Source: an uncultured Clostridia bacterium (GTDB lineage Bacteria > Bacillota > Clostridia > Christensenellales > UBA1242). Taken from it: 64,000 bases of DNA. The notes under the pieces are model-generated. The model did no database searches, was not told the DNA's origin, and saw only the letters and a program-made list of their open reading frames with translations. The translations under genes were made by a program, and so were the position numbers. Every line of letters begins with the position of its first letter. Position 1 is the stretch's first letter. This document shows positions 40,551 through 50,593 of the stretch, in pieces. Location: assembly GCA_934754355.1 (NCBI GenBank), contig CAKVID010000002.1:207932-271931 (forward strand), written 5' to 3'.

Positions 40551-42521
40551 ATGAAAGACAAAAAGAATTATTATATAACCACACCAATTTATTATGCTAG
40601 TGGCAAATTAACTGTAGGACATTGCTATAGTACTGTATTTGCAGATATTTGTGCTAGATGGCATAGACTAGAAGGAGACAATGTATTCTTTGCTACAGGT
40701 AGTGACGAACATGGATTGAAGATTGCCAGAGTTGCCGAACAAAATGGTCTAACCCCTAAGCAATTTGTAGATAAAACAGTTGCCGACTTCAAAGATATTT
40801 GGTCAAGACTGGGCATTACTTATGATAGTTTCATTAGAACTACTGATGAAGAACACATCGCTCTTGTTAAGTATGTATATGACAAACTTTATAATGCGGG
40901 CGATATATATCTTGGCAAATATCAAGGATTGTATTGCGTGCCATGCGAGACATTCTTTACAGAGAGCCAATTAGTAAATGGCAATTGCCCAGATTGTGGC
41001 AGACCAGTAGAACATACTGAAGAGGAATGTTATTTCTTAAGACTAAGCAAATACCAGAAATTTTTGGAAGACCATTTCAAAGAAAATCCAAATTTCTTAG
41101 TTCCAGAAAGCAGAAAGAATGAAATATTCAATAACTTTATCAAACCCGGAATTTCTGACCTATGCGTATCTAGAACAACATTTGATTGGGGTATCAAACT
41201 TCCATTTAATGATAAACATGTAGCATATGTTTGGATTGATGCTCTTCTTAATTATCTATCTGTACTTGGATATAATACAAATCATGATGATAATTACAAG
41301 AAATTCTGGCCTTGTGATGTTCATGTAGTCGGCAGAGACATTACTAGGTTTCATGCAATTATTTGGCCAATTCTTCTAAAAATGCTTGATTTACCTCTTC
41401 CAAAACAAATTCATTCAACTGGATTTATAACTCTAAAGGGAGATAAAATTAGTAAATCTAAGAGTAACGGATTTAATCCTCTAAATTTGGTGGATAGATA
41501 TGGCGCAGATGCTCTTAGATATTATCTAGCAAAACTTGGCCCAATTTTTAGTGACAGTCCTTACACCGCCGAACAATTTGTAAATACTGTTAATAGTGAT
41601 TTGTGTAATGATTTGGGCAACTTAGTTAGCAGAACTCTTGCAATGATTACTCAATACAATAATCAAATTGTACCTAAGCCAGAAGTTTGGGATAAAGAAG
41701 AAGAAAATATAGAAGAAATTTGCAATAATCTACTAAATAAATGTAGAGAACATATGCAAGAAGAAAGAATAGATTTGCTTGCAAATGAAATATTCTCTGT
41801 AATTAGAAGTGCCAATAAGTATATTGACATCACTGAGCCATGGAGACTAGCCAAAGACCCAGAGAAGAAAGGTAAACTTAACACCGTTCTATACACTCTT
41901 AGCGAAACTCTAAGAATTGTTACAACTCTTCTACAAAGTATTATGTTTGAAATCCCAAGCAAAATCTTTGATAAATTTGGAATTAAAGACAATTTAAGAA
42001 CAATAGATAGCGTTGCTAAATTTAGCAAAGAAAATTATGGCAACACTGTCAACAAAGGAGATAATCTATTCCCTAGATTAGATGTTGAGAGCGAAATAAA
42101 ATATTTGGATACTCCAAATACCCCTACTACCGAGCAAAAGACTGAACAAACAAAAACTGAAACTAGCAATACAGATAAAATTAACACTGTAGAATTTGTA
42201 TCTATAGAAGAATTTGATAAAGTTAAATTGCTAACTGGCAAGATTATTAATAGCGAATACATCGAAGGTGCAGATAAATTACTAAAAAACACTGTAAAAA
42301 TCGGCGATGAAATAAGAACTATTTGTAGCGGAATTAGAAAATACTACAAACCAGAAGAAATTATTGGCAAAACTGTAGTAGTTGTATCCAACCTACCTCC
42401 AAGAAAATTAAGAGGAATTGAGAGTGCTGGAATGTTGCTTTGTGCAGTAGACGAGAAAAACGATACTTTAAGCCTTATTACTTTGGATAGAGACTTGGGC
42501 GATGGTTTAGAGGTTTGCTAA
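40551..42521 (+). CDS. metG: Methionyl-tRNA synthetase
   Basis: 656 residues from the ATG at 40551, with GGAGG six bases upstream; the longer frame to 40458 has no site and an unrelated N-terminus. Seen: the HIGH-type motif ASGKLTVGHCYS (about 14-25), zinc ligands CVPC and CPDC (about 128-148), the KMSKS variant KISKSKSNG (about 299-307) and a C-terminal tRNA-binding OB-fold domain after a Thr/Glu linker (about 555-656). First gene of an operon with tatD and ksgA. Confidence 0.97.
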   Translation: MKDKKNYYITTPIYYASGKLTVGHCYSTVFADICARWHRLEGDNVFFATGSDEHGLKIARVAEQNGLTPKQFVDKTVADFKDIWSRLGITYDSFIRTTDEEHIALVKYVYDKLYNAGDIYLGKYQGLYCVPCETFFTESQLVNGNCPDCGRPVEHTEEECYFLRLSKYQKFLEDHFKENPNFLVPESRKNEIFNNFIKPGISDLCVSRTTFDWGIKLPFNDKHVAYVWIDALLNYLSVLGYNTNHDDNYKKFWPCDVHVVGRDITRFHAIIWPILLKMLDLPLPKQIHSTGFITLKGDKISKSKSNGFNPLNLVDRYGADALRYYLAKLGPIFSDSPYTAEQFVNTVNSDLCNDLGNLVSRTLAMITQYNNQIVPKPEVWDKEEENIEEICNNLLNKCREHMQEERIDLLANEIFSVIRSANKYIDITEPWRLAKDPEKKGKLNTVLYTLSETLRIVTTLLQSIMFEIPSKIFDKFGIKDNLRTIDSVAKFSKENYGNTVNKGDNLFPRLDVESEIKYLDTPNTPTTEQKTEQTKTETSNTDKINTVEFVSIEEFDKVKLLTGKIINSEYIEGADKLLKNTVKIGDEIRTICSGIRKYYKPEEIIGKTVVVVSNLPPRKLRGIESAGMLLCAVDEKNDTLSLITLDRDLGDGLEVC

Positions 42522-43297
42522 TGTTAATTGATACACATGCTCATTTAACTGATGAGAAATTTGAAGGATTGACAGACCAAATAATCGAAAAACTAGAAGA
42601 AAATAGAGTTGAGAAAGTATTTTGCATGGCTGTAGACAAGAAAAGCATTGAAGAAGTCTTCAGCCTTTCTCAAAAATACTCTAACATTTATGCTCTACTA
42701 GGAGTACACCCCGAAGATGTAGATGATTGGGACGACCATGCTAAGAATAGAATTATTGAATTGTCCAACAACCCAAAAGTCATTGGAATTGGCGAAATTG
42801 GTCTAGATTATCACTATTGCAAAGATAATAAAGACAAACAAAAAAGAGTATTCATAGAACAATTAAAATTGGCTCACGAACTTAAACTTCCTGTATGTAT
42901 TCACAATAGAGATAGCATTGGAGATATGCTTCAAATACTCAAAGAAAATAAAGAATTATTAGAATTTGGTGGAGTTATTCACTGCTTTAGCGAAAGCGTA
43001 GAGGTATACAGAGAAATCAAAAAATTGGGACTTAAAATTGGCTTTGGTGGAACTTTGACATTCAAAAATTGTATCACAGCACCTCTTGTATGCAAAGAAT
43101 GTGATATGACAGATTTCTTGATTGAAACTGATTGCCCATATCTTGCTCCCGAGCCATACAGAGGCAAATTAAATGAACCCAAATATACAATGTATGTAGC
43201 AGAGAAAATCGCTTTAATTAAGGGAATTTCTTGCGATAGCGTAATAAAGCAAGCAAAAATAAATGCATTACAACTTTACAAAAAGGCAAATGTATGA
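42521..43297 (+). CDS. tatD: TatD-family metal-dependent DNase
   Basis: 258 residues from the ATG at 42521, which overlaps the metG stop (TAATG). Amidohydrolase fold: DTHAHL metal site (about 4-9), GIGEIGLDYHY (about 89-99), CIHNRDS (about 128-134), GVIHCFS (about 152-158) and ETDCPYLAPEPYRGK (about 202-216). In Bacillus this gene (yabD) also lies after metS. It precedes ksgA with a four-base overlap. Confidence 0.95.
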   Translation: MLIDTHAHLTDEKFEGLTDQIIEKLEENRVEKVFCMAVDKKSIEEVFSLSQKYSNIYALLGVHPEDVDDWDDHAKNRIIELSNNPKVIGIGEIGLDYHYCKDNKDKQKRVFIEQLKLAHELKLPVCIHNRDSIGDMLQILKENKELLEFGGVIHCFSESVEVYREIKKLGLKIGFGGTLTFKNCITAPLVCKECDMTDFLIETDCPYLAPEPYRGKLNEPKYTMYVAEKIALIKGISCDSVIKQAKINALQLYKKANV

Positions 43298-44121
43298 ACA
43301 CACAAATTTTGAAAGATAATGATTTTAAATTCAATAAAGCATATGGTCAAAATTTCATTTTTGACAAAAATTTCTTGAAATCTATAGTAGATTTGGTCGT
43401 AACGCCAGAAGATACTATAGTAGAAATAGGTGCTGGAGCAGGAACTCTAACCTCAATGATGGCTGAAGTTGCCAAAAGAGTTATAAGTTTTGAAATAGAC
43501 AGAAATTTACAACCAATATTAAATGAAACGCTTAAAAATTACAAGAACTGCGAAGTAATATTTCAAGATATTATGAAAGTAGATATTGAAGAATTAGAAC
43601 AAAAAATAGGTGGAGATTATATAATAGTAGCAAATTTGCCCTATTATATAACTACACCTATAATCTTTAAATTTCTAGAAAATGCAAAACATCTAAAGTC
43701 CATGTCTATAATGGTTCAATTAGAAGTTGCCGAGAGACTCACCGCCAAGCCAAATACCAAAGAATATGGAGCAATAACCCCTGCAATTGATTATAGAGCC
43801 AATGCCAAAATACTTAAGCGTGTAGGCAGACATATGTTTACACCTGTGCCAAATGTAGATAGTGCGATTGTTAAAATTGACTTTGTAGATAATAAATTTG
43901 AAATAGTTGATAGCCACATATTAGACGAGACTATCAAGGCTGTATTTGCAATGAGAAGAAAAACTATTGCAAATAACCTAAAGAGTTACTTCCATCTACA
44001 ACAATCCCAAATAGAAGATATTTGTAGCAATTCTAATATTTCTCCTTCTGCTAGAGGCGAAACACTAAATACAAGAAACCTTGTAGACTTAAGTAATGAA
44101 ATATGCAAATATTTGAAATAA
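43294..44121 (+). CDS. ksgA: 16S rRNA dimethyladenosine transferase
   Basis: 275 residues. Dimethylates A1518 and A1519 at the 3' end of 16S rRNA. Seen: KAYGQNFIFD (about 15-24), the SAM motif VEIGAGAGTLT (about 45-55), FEIDRNL, the catalytic NLPYYITTPI (about 112-121), then the C-terminal helical domain with AVFAMRRKTIANNL. RnmV, which usually stands before ksgA in Bacillus, is missing here. Last gene of the metG operon. Confidence 0.96.
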   Translation: MNTQILKDNDFKFNKAYGQNFIFDKNFLKSIVDLVVTPEDTIVEIGAGAGTLTSMMAEVAKRVISFEIDRNLQPILNETLKNYKNCEVIFQDIMKVDIEELEQKIGGDYIIVANLPYYITTPIIFKFLENAKHLKSMSIMVQLEVAERLTAKPNTKEYGAITPAIDYRANAKILKRVGRHMFTPVPNVDSAIVKIDFVDNKFEIVDSHILDETIKAVFAMRRKTIANNLKSYFHLQQSQIEDICSNSNISPSARGETLNTRNLVDLSNEICKYLK

Positions 44122-44126
44122 AAAAG

Positions 44127-44159
44127 GCTACTAAGAGGTGAGTTAGTCCTCGTAGTAGC
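44127..44159 (+). repeat. Hairpin after ksgA
   Basis: GCTACT/AGTAGC and GAGG/CCTC form an interrupted 11-bp stem six bases after the ksgA stop, without a T-run. The rest of 44160-44415 holds no gene. Confidence 0.5.
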
Positions 44160-44415
44160 AATAAAAAGGAGTTATTTATAAAAAATAAACTAATAAATTA
44201 TTATTAGCATCTTTAGTATAACAAACTAAATACTCCTCGTCAATCAAAATTTTAATTAAAAATTAAATTTTTTTTGTTAATATTTAATGCAAGATATAGT
44301 ATTCGACAAATATAAACAAATAACAACTAAATCTACTTCTCTTGTATAAATTTTTTAACATACACTTAGTCAAGCATCATATATACTAATTAAGAATAAT
44401 ATTAGGTGGTATTAT

Positions 44416-45495
44416 ATGAGTGCTTATAAAAAGACATTATTTCTAACAAATAAAGAAAGTAGCAACAAAGGAATGGCAATTCTAACTCTACTTCGTCAAA
44501 ACAAAGGAATATTCTGCACTATCAAAGCCTATAACTTTGGAAATTATTCCAATTTGGTATTAGGCATTAAATGTGAAGATAAAATAATAAAACAAAATAT
44601 TAATCTAGATGGCAATATCTATAATTTTCTACTAAACCAAGAAATAAATTTAGAGAAAAATTTAGGTTGCGTTTTACTAGAAAATAGCAAAGATAATATT
44701 ATCCCACTGCTTTGGGGTAGCGAAAAAGCAGATAATTATAAATCTCAAATAGTAGGAAGTCTAAAAAATAGTATTCAGAAATTGCAAGAGAACAATATCT
44801 CATATCAAGCAAAGAAAGCAACAATTCAACCTACAAACAATATAGATGATATTCCAAAGAACGAAGAACCTACTCCCACAATTGTAGATAAAGATAATGG
44901 TGTTATTATTGAAAACATAAATTCAACGCCTACAAATACATATAATAACGATATACTAGATAATCAGGTAACATTCTTAGACAAAGGATTAGGAGACGCC
45001 ATTTGTCCAACACCGCATAATTCTAATTTGGAGACACAATGTGTTAATAACTTAAGTAATCCTAGTTCCGAACTTGCACAAGTAGTGACAATGAGTAATC
45101 TTTTTGAAAGTGATGACGAAGAAATAGAGAATTCTATAGACAAAGAATTAAGTGGCAGTAACCACAAATTCTATAGTATGATAGCCGAGCAATTAGACGA
45201 ATTATTTGATAAGTATCCTAGAGAAAAAAATCTAGAAAATCTAGTTGAGAATAGCAAATGGGTCAAAATTAAATATGAAGACAATGATAAATATTATGTT
45301 GTTGGAATTATTTACATAAATAATGATATTAAATATATTTGCTATGGTGTACCCGGAAATTACTACACTGAACCACCTAGAGAATTAAAAGACTATAGTC
45401 AGTGGTTGCCTACAGATACCCTATCCCCCTACACCGAAGGATTTTGGGTAATGTATCAAGATGCAGACACTGGAGAGAATGTAATTATCAATTGA
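44416..45495 (+). CDS. Hypothetical protein with conserved-looking N- and C-terminal domains
   Basis: 359 residues. An N-terminal beta-rich domain (about 1-115: TLFLTNKESSNKGMAILTLL...) resembles a small adhesive or regulatory fold. A Thr/Asn/Pro-rich linker (about 140-215) and an acidic stretch follow. The C-terminal domain (about 250-359) is rich in Tyr/Trp (WVKIKYEDNDKYYVVGIIY). No signal peptide or membrane helix. AGGTGG precedes the ATG and a terminator follows. Unrecognised; structural prediction would help more than motif reading. Confidence 0.6.
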   Translation: MSAYKKTLFLTNKESSNKGMAILTLLRQNKGIFCTIKAYNFGNYSNLVLGIKCEDKIIKQNINLDGNIYNFLLNQEINLEKNLGCVLLENSKDNIIPLLWGSEKADNYKSQIVGSLKNSIQKLQENNISYQAKKATIQPTNNIDDIPKNEEPTPTIVDKDNGVIIENINSTPTNTYNNDILDNQVTFLDKGLGDAICPTPHNSNLETQCVNNLSNPSSELAQVVTMSNLFESDDEEIENSIDKELSGSNHKFYSMIAEQLDELFDKYPREKNLENLVENSKWVKIKYEDNDKYYVVGIIYINNDIKYICYGVPGNYYTEPPRELKDYSQWLPTDTLSPYTEGFWVMYQDADTGENVIIN

Positions 45496-45517
45496 TAATA
45501 ATTTAATTAAAAATATA

Positions 45518-45554
45518 AAAAAACTTGAGTGAAAATTATCTACTCAAGTTTTTT
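45518..45554 (+). terminator. Terminator after the 359-residue protein gene
   Basis: AAAAAACTTGAGT/ACTCAAGTTTTTT stem with an 11-base loop and a T-run; it also faces the small convergent gene at 45560. Confidence 0.9.
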
Positions 45555-45559
45555 ATTTA

Positions 45560-45745
45560 TTATTTAGTTCTCTCGTCGTCCTTATCCATCAAACCACAAA
45601 GTTTGGCATACTCTTGTCTTTTGTTATAAAGAGCAATATCAATTTCATTTCTAGCCTTTAGAAGAGCAATAATTTCTTCTGCCAACTGTTGTTCTTTATT
45701 CTTCAAATAATATTCTTTGGTTTCTTCCCATGCTTGATTATCCAC
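45560..45745 (-). CDS. Small charged helical protein
   Basis: 61 residues, start GTG with GGGGGA about ten bases upstream. Predicted almost entirely alpha-helical with many Glu, Lys and Arg and one Cys. A small coiled-coil regulator is possible; function unknown. Confidence 0.5.
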   Translation of the reverse strand: MDNQAWEETKEYYLKNKEQQLAEEIIALLKARNEIDIALYNKRQEYAKLCGLMDKDDERTK

Positions 45746-45844
45746 AATATTTATCCCCCAACTTTTAATTCAATTGAATTATAACACACGCCAGCCCTCA
45801 TAGTCAATATGCAAAATTAAAAAAGTATTAGATAATTACTAATT

Positions 45845-45879
45845 AAAAAAGCAACAGCATATATATTTTGCTATTGCTT
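45845..45879 (-). terminator. Terminator after sufB
   Basis: On the minus strand an 11-bp stem AAGCAATAGCA/TGCTGTTGCTT (one mismatch) followed by six T, just after the sufB stop. Confidence 0.75.
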
Positions 45880-45892
45880 AATATTGTATATT

Positions 45893-46807
45893 TTAATTCA
45901 AAAAACCTTGAATTATCATATCTTCGGCTTCTTTGTCTGTTAGTCCTAATGACATAAGTTTAATTATTTGGTCTCCAGCAATCTTGCCAATGGCTGCTTC
46001 GTGTACAAGTGTTGCTTCTACACATTCTGCTACAATTTCTGGAGTAGAAGTAATTTTGGATTTATCTAGTAATATTCCATCGCACTCAACATGACCAAAA
46101 CACTCATTTTTGCCTGTTAATTTACTAAAGAACTCTTGTTTGCTTTCTCCCCTTGTAACACTTCTACTAATAACTTCACATGAACTATTTTTGCCCACTA
46201 ATTCCACATCAAATTCGGTCTTGGCTAATTGGTTATCATTAGTCAAAATTTTCTCTTTAATAACCAATTTGGCATTATCTTGCAGACTTCCTTCTGTTCT
46301 TCTTATAGAACTAGAAACTCCACCAAGTTGTGTGGTTTCCATTAGCATATATGAATTATCTTCCATAAATACTTTTGTAACTGGATTAAGAATTTTGTCT
46401 CCCTTCTGTCCTACGCCAATATGTTTCTCTACATATCTAACTTTAGCATTCTTGCCTATATGGAAAGCATGAATTCCATTATGCTCGCTTGCATCGTCTC
46501 CAGCATTATGTATGCCACAACCAGCAACTATTAAAACATCACTATTCTCGCCTACATAGAAGTCGTTATAGACCAAATCTTTAATGCCACTCTCAGTAAT
46601 TATTACTGGAATATGCACACTCTCATTAGTTGTATTTGGTTTAATTATAATATCTATTCCACTTACATCTTTCTTTGGCACAATTTCAATATTTGCCGAA
46701 CTTTTACGCTCAACACCTTTGCCATTTTCTCTCAAATTAAATGCACCACTTGGAATTTGGTGTAAATCTGCAACTGCAAGAAGCAAGTCTTTCTCTATCT
46801 TATTCAT
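45893..46807 (-). CDS. sufB: SufB-type scaffold protein of a minimal SUF system
   Basis: 304 residues. Expected role: assemble Fe-S clusters with the SufC ATPase. Seen: a beta-helix core of the SufB/SufD family, GCGIHN (about 94-99), an HAFHIGKNAKVRYVE strand, and the C-terminal ECVEATLVHEAAIGKI (about 262-277) with a cysteine and a histidine in the positions of the scaffold ligands. It is much shorter than classical SufB (about 470) and there is no separate SufD nearby. Its start overlaps sufC by eight bases. Confidence 0.85.
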   Translation of the reverse strand: MNKIEKDLLLAVADLHQIPSGAFNLRENGKGVERKSSANIEIVPKKDVSGIDIIIKPNTTNESVHIPVIITESGIKDLVYNDFYVGENSDVLIVAGCGIHNAGDDASEHNGIHAFHIGKNAKVRYVEKHIGVGQKGDKILNPVTKVFMEDNSYMLMETTQLGGVSSSIRRTEGSLQDNAKLVIKEKILTNDNQLAKTEFDVELVGKNSSCEVISRSVTRGESKQEFFSKLTGKNECFGHVECDGILLDKSKITSTPEIVAECVEATLVHEAAIGKIAGDQIIKLMSLGLTDKEAEDMIIQGFLN

Positions 46808-47525
46808 AGCACTCTCCTTGAAGTTTATTACAAATTTTAGCAGTCTTAATGCTTGGCAAAATTTCTGCCTTGGTTCCTATCATTGTAATCTTGCTACTAT
46901 CCATTACAATTATTCTATCTGCAATTCCCAAAATCTTCTCTTGATGAGAAATTATAATATTTGAAGAATTCTTCTCTTTGCTCTCTTGGAATGCAGATAT
47001 AAGTCCATCAAAACTCCACAAATCTATACCTGCTTCTGGCTCGTCAAACATATTCAGTTTAGCACCTCTAGCAAAAGTTGTGGCTATTTCTATTCTTTTG
47101 AGTTCTCCACCCGAAAGACTATCGTCTAATGCTCTATCTATATAATTTCTAGCACACAAACCTACTTTAGACAAATAATTACATACCTCAGTAAGTTTGG
47201 AATTAGTCTTCTGAGCAGTTACAAGTAAGTCCCTTACTTTTAATCCTTTAAACCTAACTGGAGTTTGGAAAGAATACGCAATCCCTAATTTGGCTCTATC
47301 TGTAATTGTCATGTCTGTAATATTAATCCCGTCATAATAAATCTTGCCAGAAGTAACAGGAATAATTCCCATAATTATTTTCATAAGAGTACTTTTGCCA
47401 CTTCCATTATGACCAGTTATAACTATAGTTTCACCATCTTCTATTTGAAGATTAATATTTTTTAGTATATATTTTTGTTTGCCATCTTCTTCTACTATAT
47501 AGCAAACATTATCTAATTTTAACAT
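46800..47525 (-). CDS. sufC: Fe-S assembly ATPase SufC
   Basis: 241 residues. ABC-type ATPase. Seen: Walker A GHNGSGKST (about 38-46), Q-loop SFQTPVRFKG (about 84-93), signature LSGGELKR (about 137-144), Walker B MFDEPEAGID (about 158-167) and the switch histidine in IISHQE. It is followed by sufB; SufS, SufU and SufD genes are not in this neighbourhood. The SufC-SufB pair alone is the composition of the reported SMS (SUF-like minimal system). Confidence 0.93.
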   Translation of the reverse strand: MLKLDNVCYIVEEDGKQKYILKNINLQIEDGETIVITGHNGSGKSTLMKIIMGIIPVTSGKIYYDGINITDMTITDRAKLGIAYSFQTPVRFKGLKVRDLLVTAQKTNSKLTEVCNYLSKVGLCARNYIDRALDDSLSGGELKRIEIATTFARGAKLNMFDEPEAGIDLWSFDGLISAFQESKEKNSSNIIISHQEKILGIADRIIVMDSSKITMIGTKAEILPSIKTAKICNKLQGECYE

Positions 47526-47759
47526 TTGTTCTCCTTATATTTACTACATTAGTATATAATAATAATTGCAGATTATAAAGCATTTTTTAGAAAAATTTAT
47601 AAATTAAATAAATTTTCACATAACAAAAAGTCTAAAAATTACCTTAATTCTTTATCAAGTGTATTTGTAAATAGTTAATTATTGTGTTAAAATATTGAGT
47701 AATAAACATAAAAAATTACATCAAAATAAATACATAAGAGATAACACATAAGGACAATT

Positions 47760-48605
47760 ATGAAAATAATAGTTAAAACACACGAAAAATTAATCAAATT
47801 TTTAATACACAATGTACAAGGCTTGAGTTTTGGTCAAGCACAGAAATTGCTTAGAAAAGGCGACATTAAAGTAAATGGCAAAAGAACCAAAGATAATATA
47901 GATGTAAATATTGGAGACGAGATAGACATATATCTTCCAGTCAAGAATAAGCCTATACTCAATATAATCTACGAAGACGACAATATAATTATAATTAATA
48001 AGCCTGCCGGCATGGAATGTGCAACTAGAGATAAATCTAGCGAGAACACTTATTCGGTAGAAGAATTATTTGAAGATACTAAAATTTATATTGTTCATCG
48101 TCTAGATAGATTAACCGAAGGGTTATTAATACTTGCCAAAAACAAAGATATTGCCAAAGAATTAGAAGAAATATTTAGAACAAGACAAATATCCAAATAT
48201 TATATGGCCGGAGTAAATGGCAACTGCACTTTGAATGGTATATATACCGCATTCTTATATAAAGATAGCAATAAATCACTTGTAACCGTTACAGACACAC
48301 CCACACCTTATTCCAAAGAAATAATCACTGAATTTAATGTAATACATTGGTATTGTGATTATAGCCTAATTGATGTCAGATTACATACTGGCAGAACCCA
48401 TCAAATAAGAGCGCATCTTAAATTCTTAGGATACCCGATAATCAATGATAGTAAGTATGGTCAAAATCAAACATCAACTTTTGATTACAATGGATATTTC
48501 TTGACATCATACAAATTAGAATTTAATATCACAGGCAAATTAAATTATCTAAATGACAAAGTATTCAAGATTTCTCCATCTTGGCTTAAATATCTAGAGA
48601 ATTAA
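47760..48605 (+). CDS. RluA-family pseudouridine synthase with S4 domain
   Basis: 281 residues. Converts uridine to pseudouridine in rRNA or tRNA. Seen: an N-terminal S4 RNA-binding domain (about 15-60: LSFGQAQKLLRKGDIKVNG), the catalytic HRLDRLTEG (about 116-124, Asp nucleophile), and the C-terminal GRTHQIRAHLKFLGYPIINDSKYG block (given in shortened parts). The RluC-like group is the closest; the exact target is unknown. Confidence 0.92.
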   Translation: MKIIVKTHEKLIKFLIHNVQGLSFGQAQKLLRKGDIKVNGKRTKDNIDVNIGDEIDIYLPVKNKPILNIIYEDDNIIIINKPAGMECATRDKSSENTYSVEELFEDTKIYIVHRLDRLTEGLLILAKNKDIAKELEEIFRTRQISKYYMAGVNGNCTLNGIYTAFLYKDSNKSLVTVTDTPTPYSKEIITEFNVIHWYCDYSLIDVRLHTGRTHQIRAHLKFLGYPIINDSKYGQNQTSTFDYNGYFLTSYKLEFNITGKLNYLNDKVFKISPSWLKYLEN

Positions 48606-48693
48606 ATTGCTATTACTTTAATAAAACTTAAATTAAATAAAAGTAGAAAGATAGAGTACAATATTTACAAAAAAATTTATAAAAAAAGCATAA

Positions 48694-48723
48694 AAAAAGA
48701 TGTAAATTAATTTACATCTTTTT
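48694..48723. terminator. Bidirectional terminator
   Basis: AAAAAGATGTAAAT and ATTTACATCTTTTT form a near-perfect stem just before the convergent foldase gene. A- and T-runs on both sides. Confidence 0.85.
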
Positions 48724-48727
48724 ATTA

Positions 48728-50521
48728 TTATTTCCACAAATCTTTATATCTTTTCTCGTAATATGTTATAACATAATTATTTGCTTTAAGAGCAGTCCTC
48801 TCATTCTCAATTACTTGAGAAGTCATATTGTTATACAAATTCTCATCAAGTTTCAATTTGTCATAGATATAGTTAAAGATTGTTTTATTGCTTTCTGGAG
48901 TTGTTGTATTGGTACATAGCAAATATAGCAAATTCTCATCGCTTATATTATCAATATTATTCTCATCTACAATATTTTCTGCTACACCTTCGTGGAATAT
49001 AATATGATAGCCATATTCACTAATAATCATATCCATAGAACCAGCACCTTCGCCACCATTAGCAGTATCTAATGCTCTAACACCATCAGCAAAAGGTTTA
49101 ACCATTTTATCGGTGATTGTTGTATCTAGATTAACTACATAGTCAAATTCACTATTCATAAATCCGCTATCATCATTGAAGATATATACAAGTTTATTAA
49201 AGTTAGTTGCTTTCTCTTTAAGATTAACACCATCTGCATAATCTCTAACAAAATTATAGATATCCGAAGCATATGCAGTGTAAGTATTTTCTTTGCCAAC
49301 AACTTTTTGGAAGTTGTACTTTGCACCATATGCTAGATACATTTCTTCTGGCATTTCAAAAGTTGATGTTGTTCTACCAGCAATTCTTCTTAGTTGTGCT
49401 TGATAATCCGAATTTTGTTTCTTCTCTTCGTTCTCATCGGTATTATCACTAGTAATTCCATATAGAGTATTAAGAGTAGTAATCTCGGCTTTTTGCTCTT
49501 CTGTAAAGTTGATTAAGATATGTTTAACATTAATATATTTATTCTTAACACTTGCGCTATCTTTATTATCTAGATGATAGTAGATGTAATTAGAAGAAGC
49601 GCTTTCCATAGCAGTTTGATACAATTTCTCATTTGATTTATATGTTTGCAATTGAGATTTGTATTGTTCTCTATAATAATCTAGAACTGCTTGAACATTA
49701 ACTGGAGTATTATCAAAGAATTTTTGTTCATATTTAGTTAAATACTTATTATTAAGCATTAAGTCATATAATCTTTCTTCTTCGTTAAGTAGAACATCGG
49801 CTTCATTTGTACTTCTACCTTCTGCCTTGGCTAAATCTTGCAAAGATTTGATGTATCTAGTCCATGCCTCGTTAGAAACTTTCTCGTCTACAACCACTCT
49901 ATAGTCTTTGGTAAAATGTTCTGGCATATCTGCTGGAACTTCTACAGTTTCTTCGTCTTCATCAACTCTAGTTACTTGAGTTGTTGTAGTGCCATTAGCG
50001 TTAGTAATGATTTCATACTTAGTTGTTGGAGTATACTCTTCTTCTGCTTTTCTTAGAGGCTCTGCCTTGTCAGAAGTTTCGATATCTGCTTCCATATTCC
50101 ATTCTTTCTTAACTTTGGTTTCATAAGTATTAATGGAATCTTGCATATAATCAAATACTTGCTTTCTTAATTCTAATTTCTCAGTATCAGTAATTTTATA
50201 TTTATTATCGTTATTAATTTCTTTCTTCACTACGTCCATAAGAAGAGATCTATCAATCATACTCTTGATAGTTTTATTAACTGCTTCTTCCAAAGAATTA
50301 CCATTTGATTGATAATATTGATATCCATAATTACTGAAAGCCTCTATCAAATCTTTCTTGGTAAATTCTTTGGTAATAGCGTCTTTATTACCAATTGTAA
50401 CAACTACTTCGTTATAATATCTTGCCTTGTCTATTTGTAACCAACTACACCCTGTCAAACATAGTACACATAGTGTTAATGCACATAGAGTTGTTAGTAT
50501 TTTCTTAATTAATTTTTTCAC
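48728..50521 (-). CDS. PrsA/SurA-like foldase lipoprotein
   Basis: 597 residues. Signal peptide with the lipobox LTGCS (Cys about 25). A SurA/PrsA N-terminal-like helical domain (TKKDLIEAF...EEAVNKTIKSMIDRSLL) is followed by a long acidic insert and a parvulin-like region beginning VKHILINFT (about 328-336) and ending near EYGYHIIFHEG, the typical parvulin strand. Expected to fold secreted proteins outside the membrane. It is larger than Bacillus PrsA (about 290) because of the insert. Confidence 0.82.
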   Translation of the reverse strand: MKKLIKKILTTLCALTLCVLCLTGCSWLQIDKARYYNEVVVTIGNKDAITKEFTKKDLIEAFSNYGYQYYQSNGNSLEEAVNKTIKSMIDRSLLMDVVKKEINNDNKYKITDTEKLELRKQVFDYMQDSINTYETKVKKEWNMEADIETSDKAEPLRKAEEEYTPTTKYEIITNANGTTTTQVTRVDEDEETVEVPADMPEHFTKDYRVVVDEKVSNEAWTRYIKSLQDLAKAEGRSTNEADVLLNEEERLYDLMLNNKYLTKYEQKFFDNTPVNVQAVLDYYREQYKSQLQTYKSNEKLYQTAMESASSNYIYYHLDNKDSASVKNKYINVKHILINFTEEQKAEITTLNTLYGITSDNTDENEEKKQNSDYQAQLRRIAGRTTSTFEMPEEMYLAYGAKYNFQKVVGKENTYTAYASDIYNFVRDYADGVNLKEKATNFNKLVYIFNDDSGFMNSEFDYVVNLDTTITDKMVKPFADGVRALDTANGGEGAGSMDMIISEYGYHIIFHEGVAENIVDENNIDNISDENLLYLLCTNTTTPESNKTIFNYIYDKLKLDENLYNNMTSQVIENERTALKANNYVITYYEKRYKDLWK

Positions 50522-50593
50522 AATACAGCCCCTTAAATTATAATTGTACTAGAATATTTTACTATAATAATATCCAAATTGCAAATATTTTTA

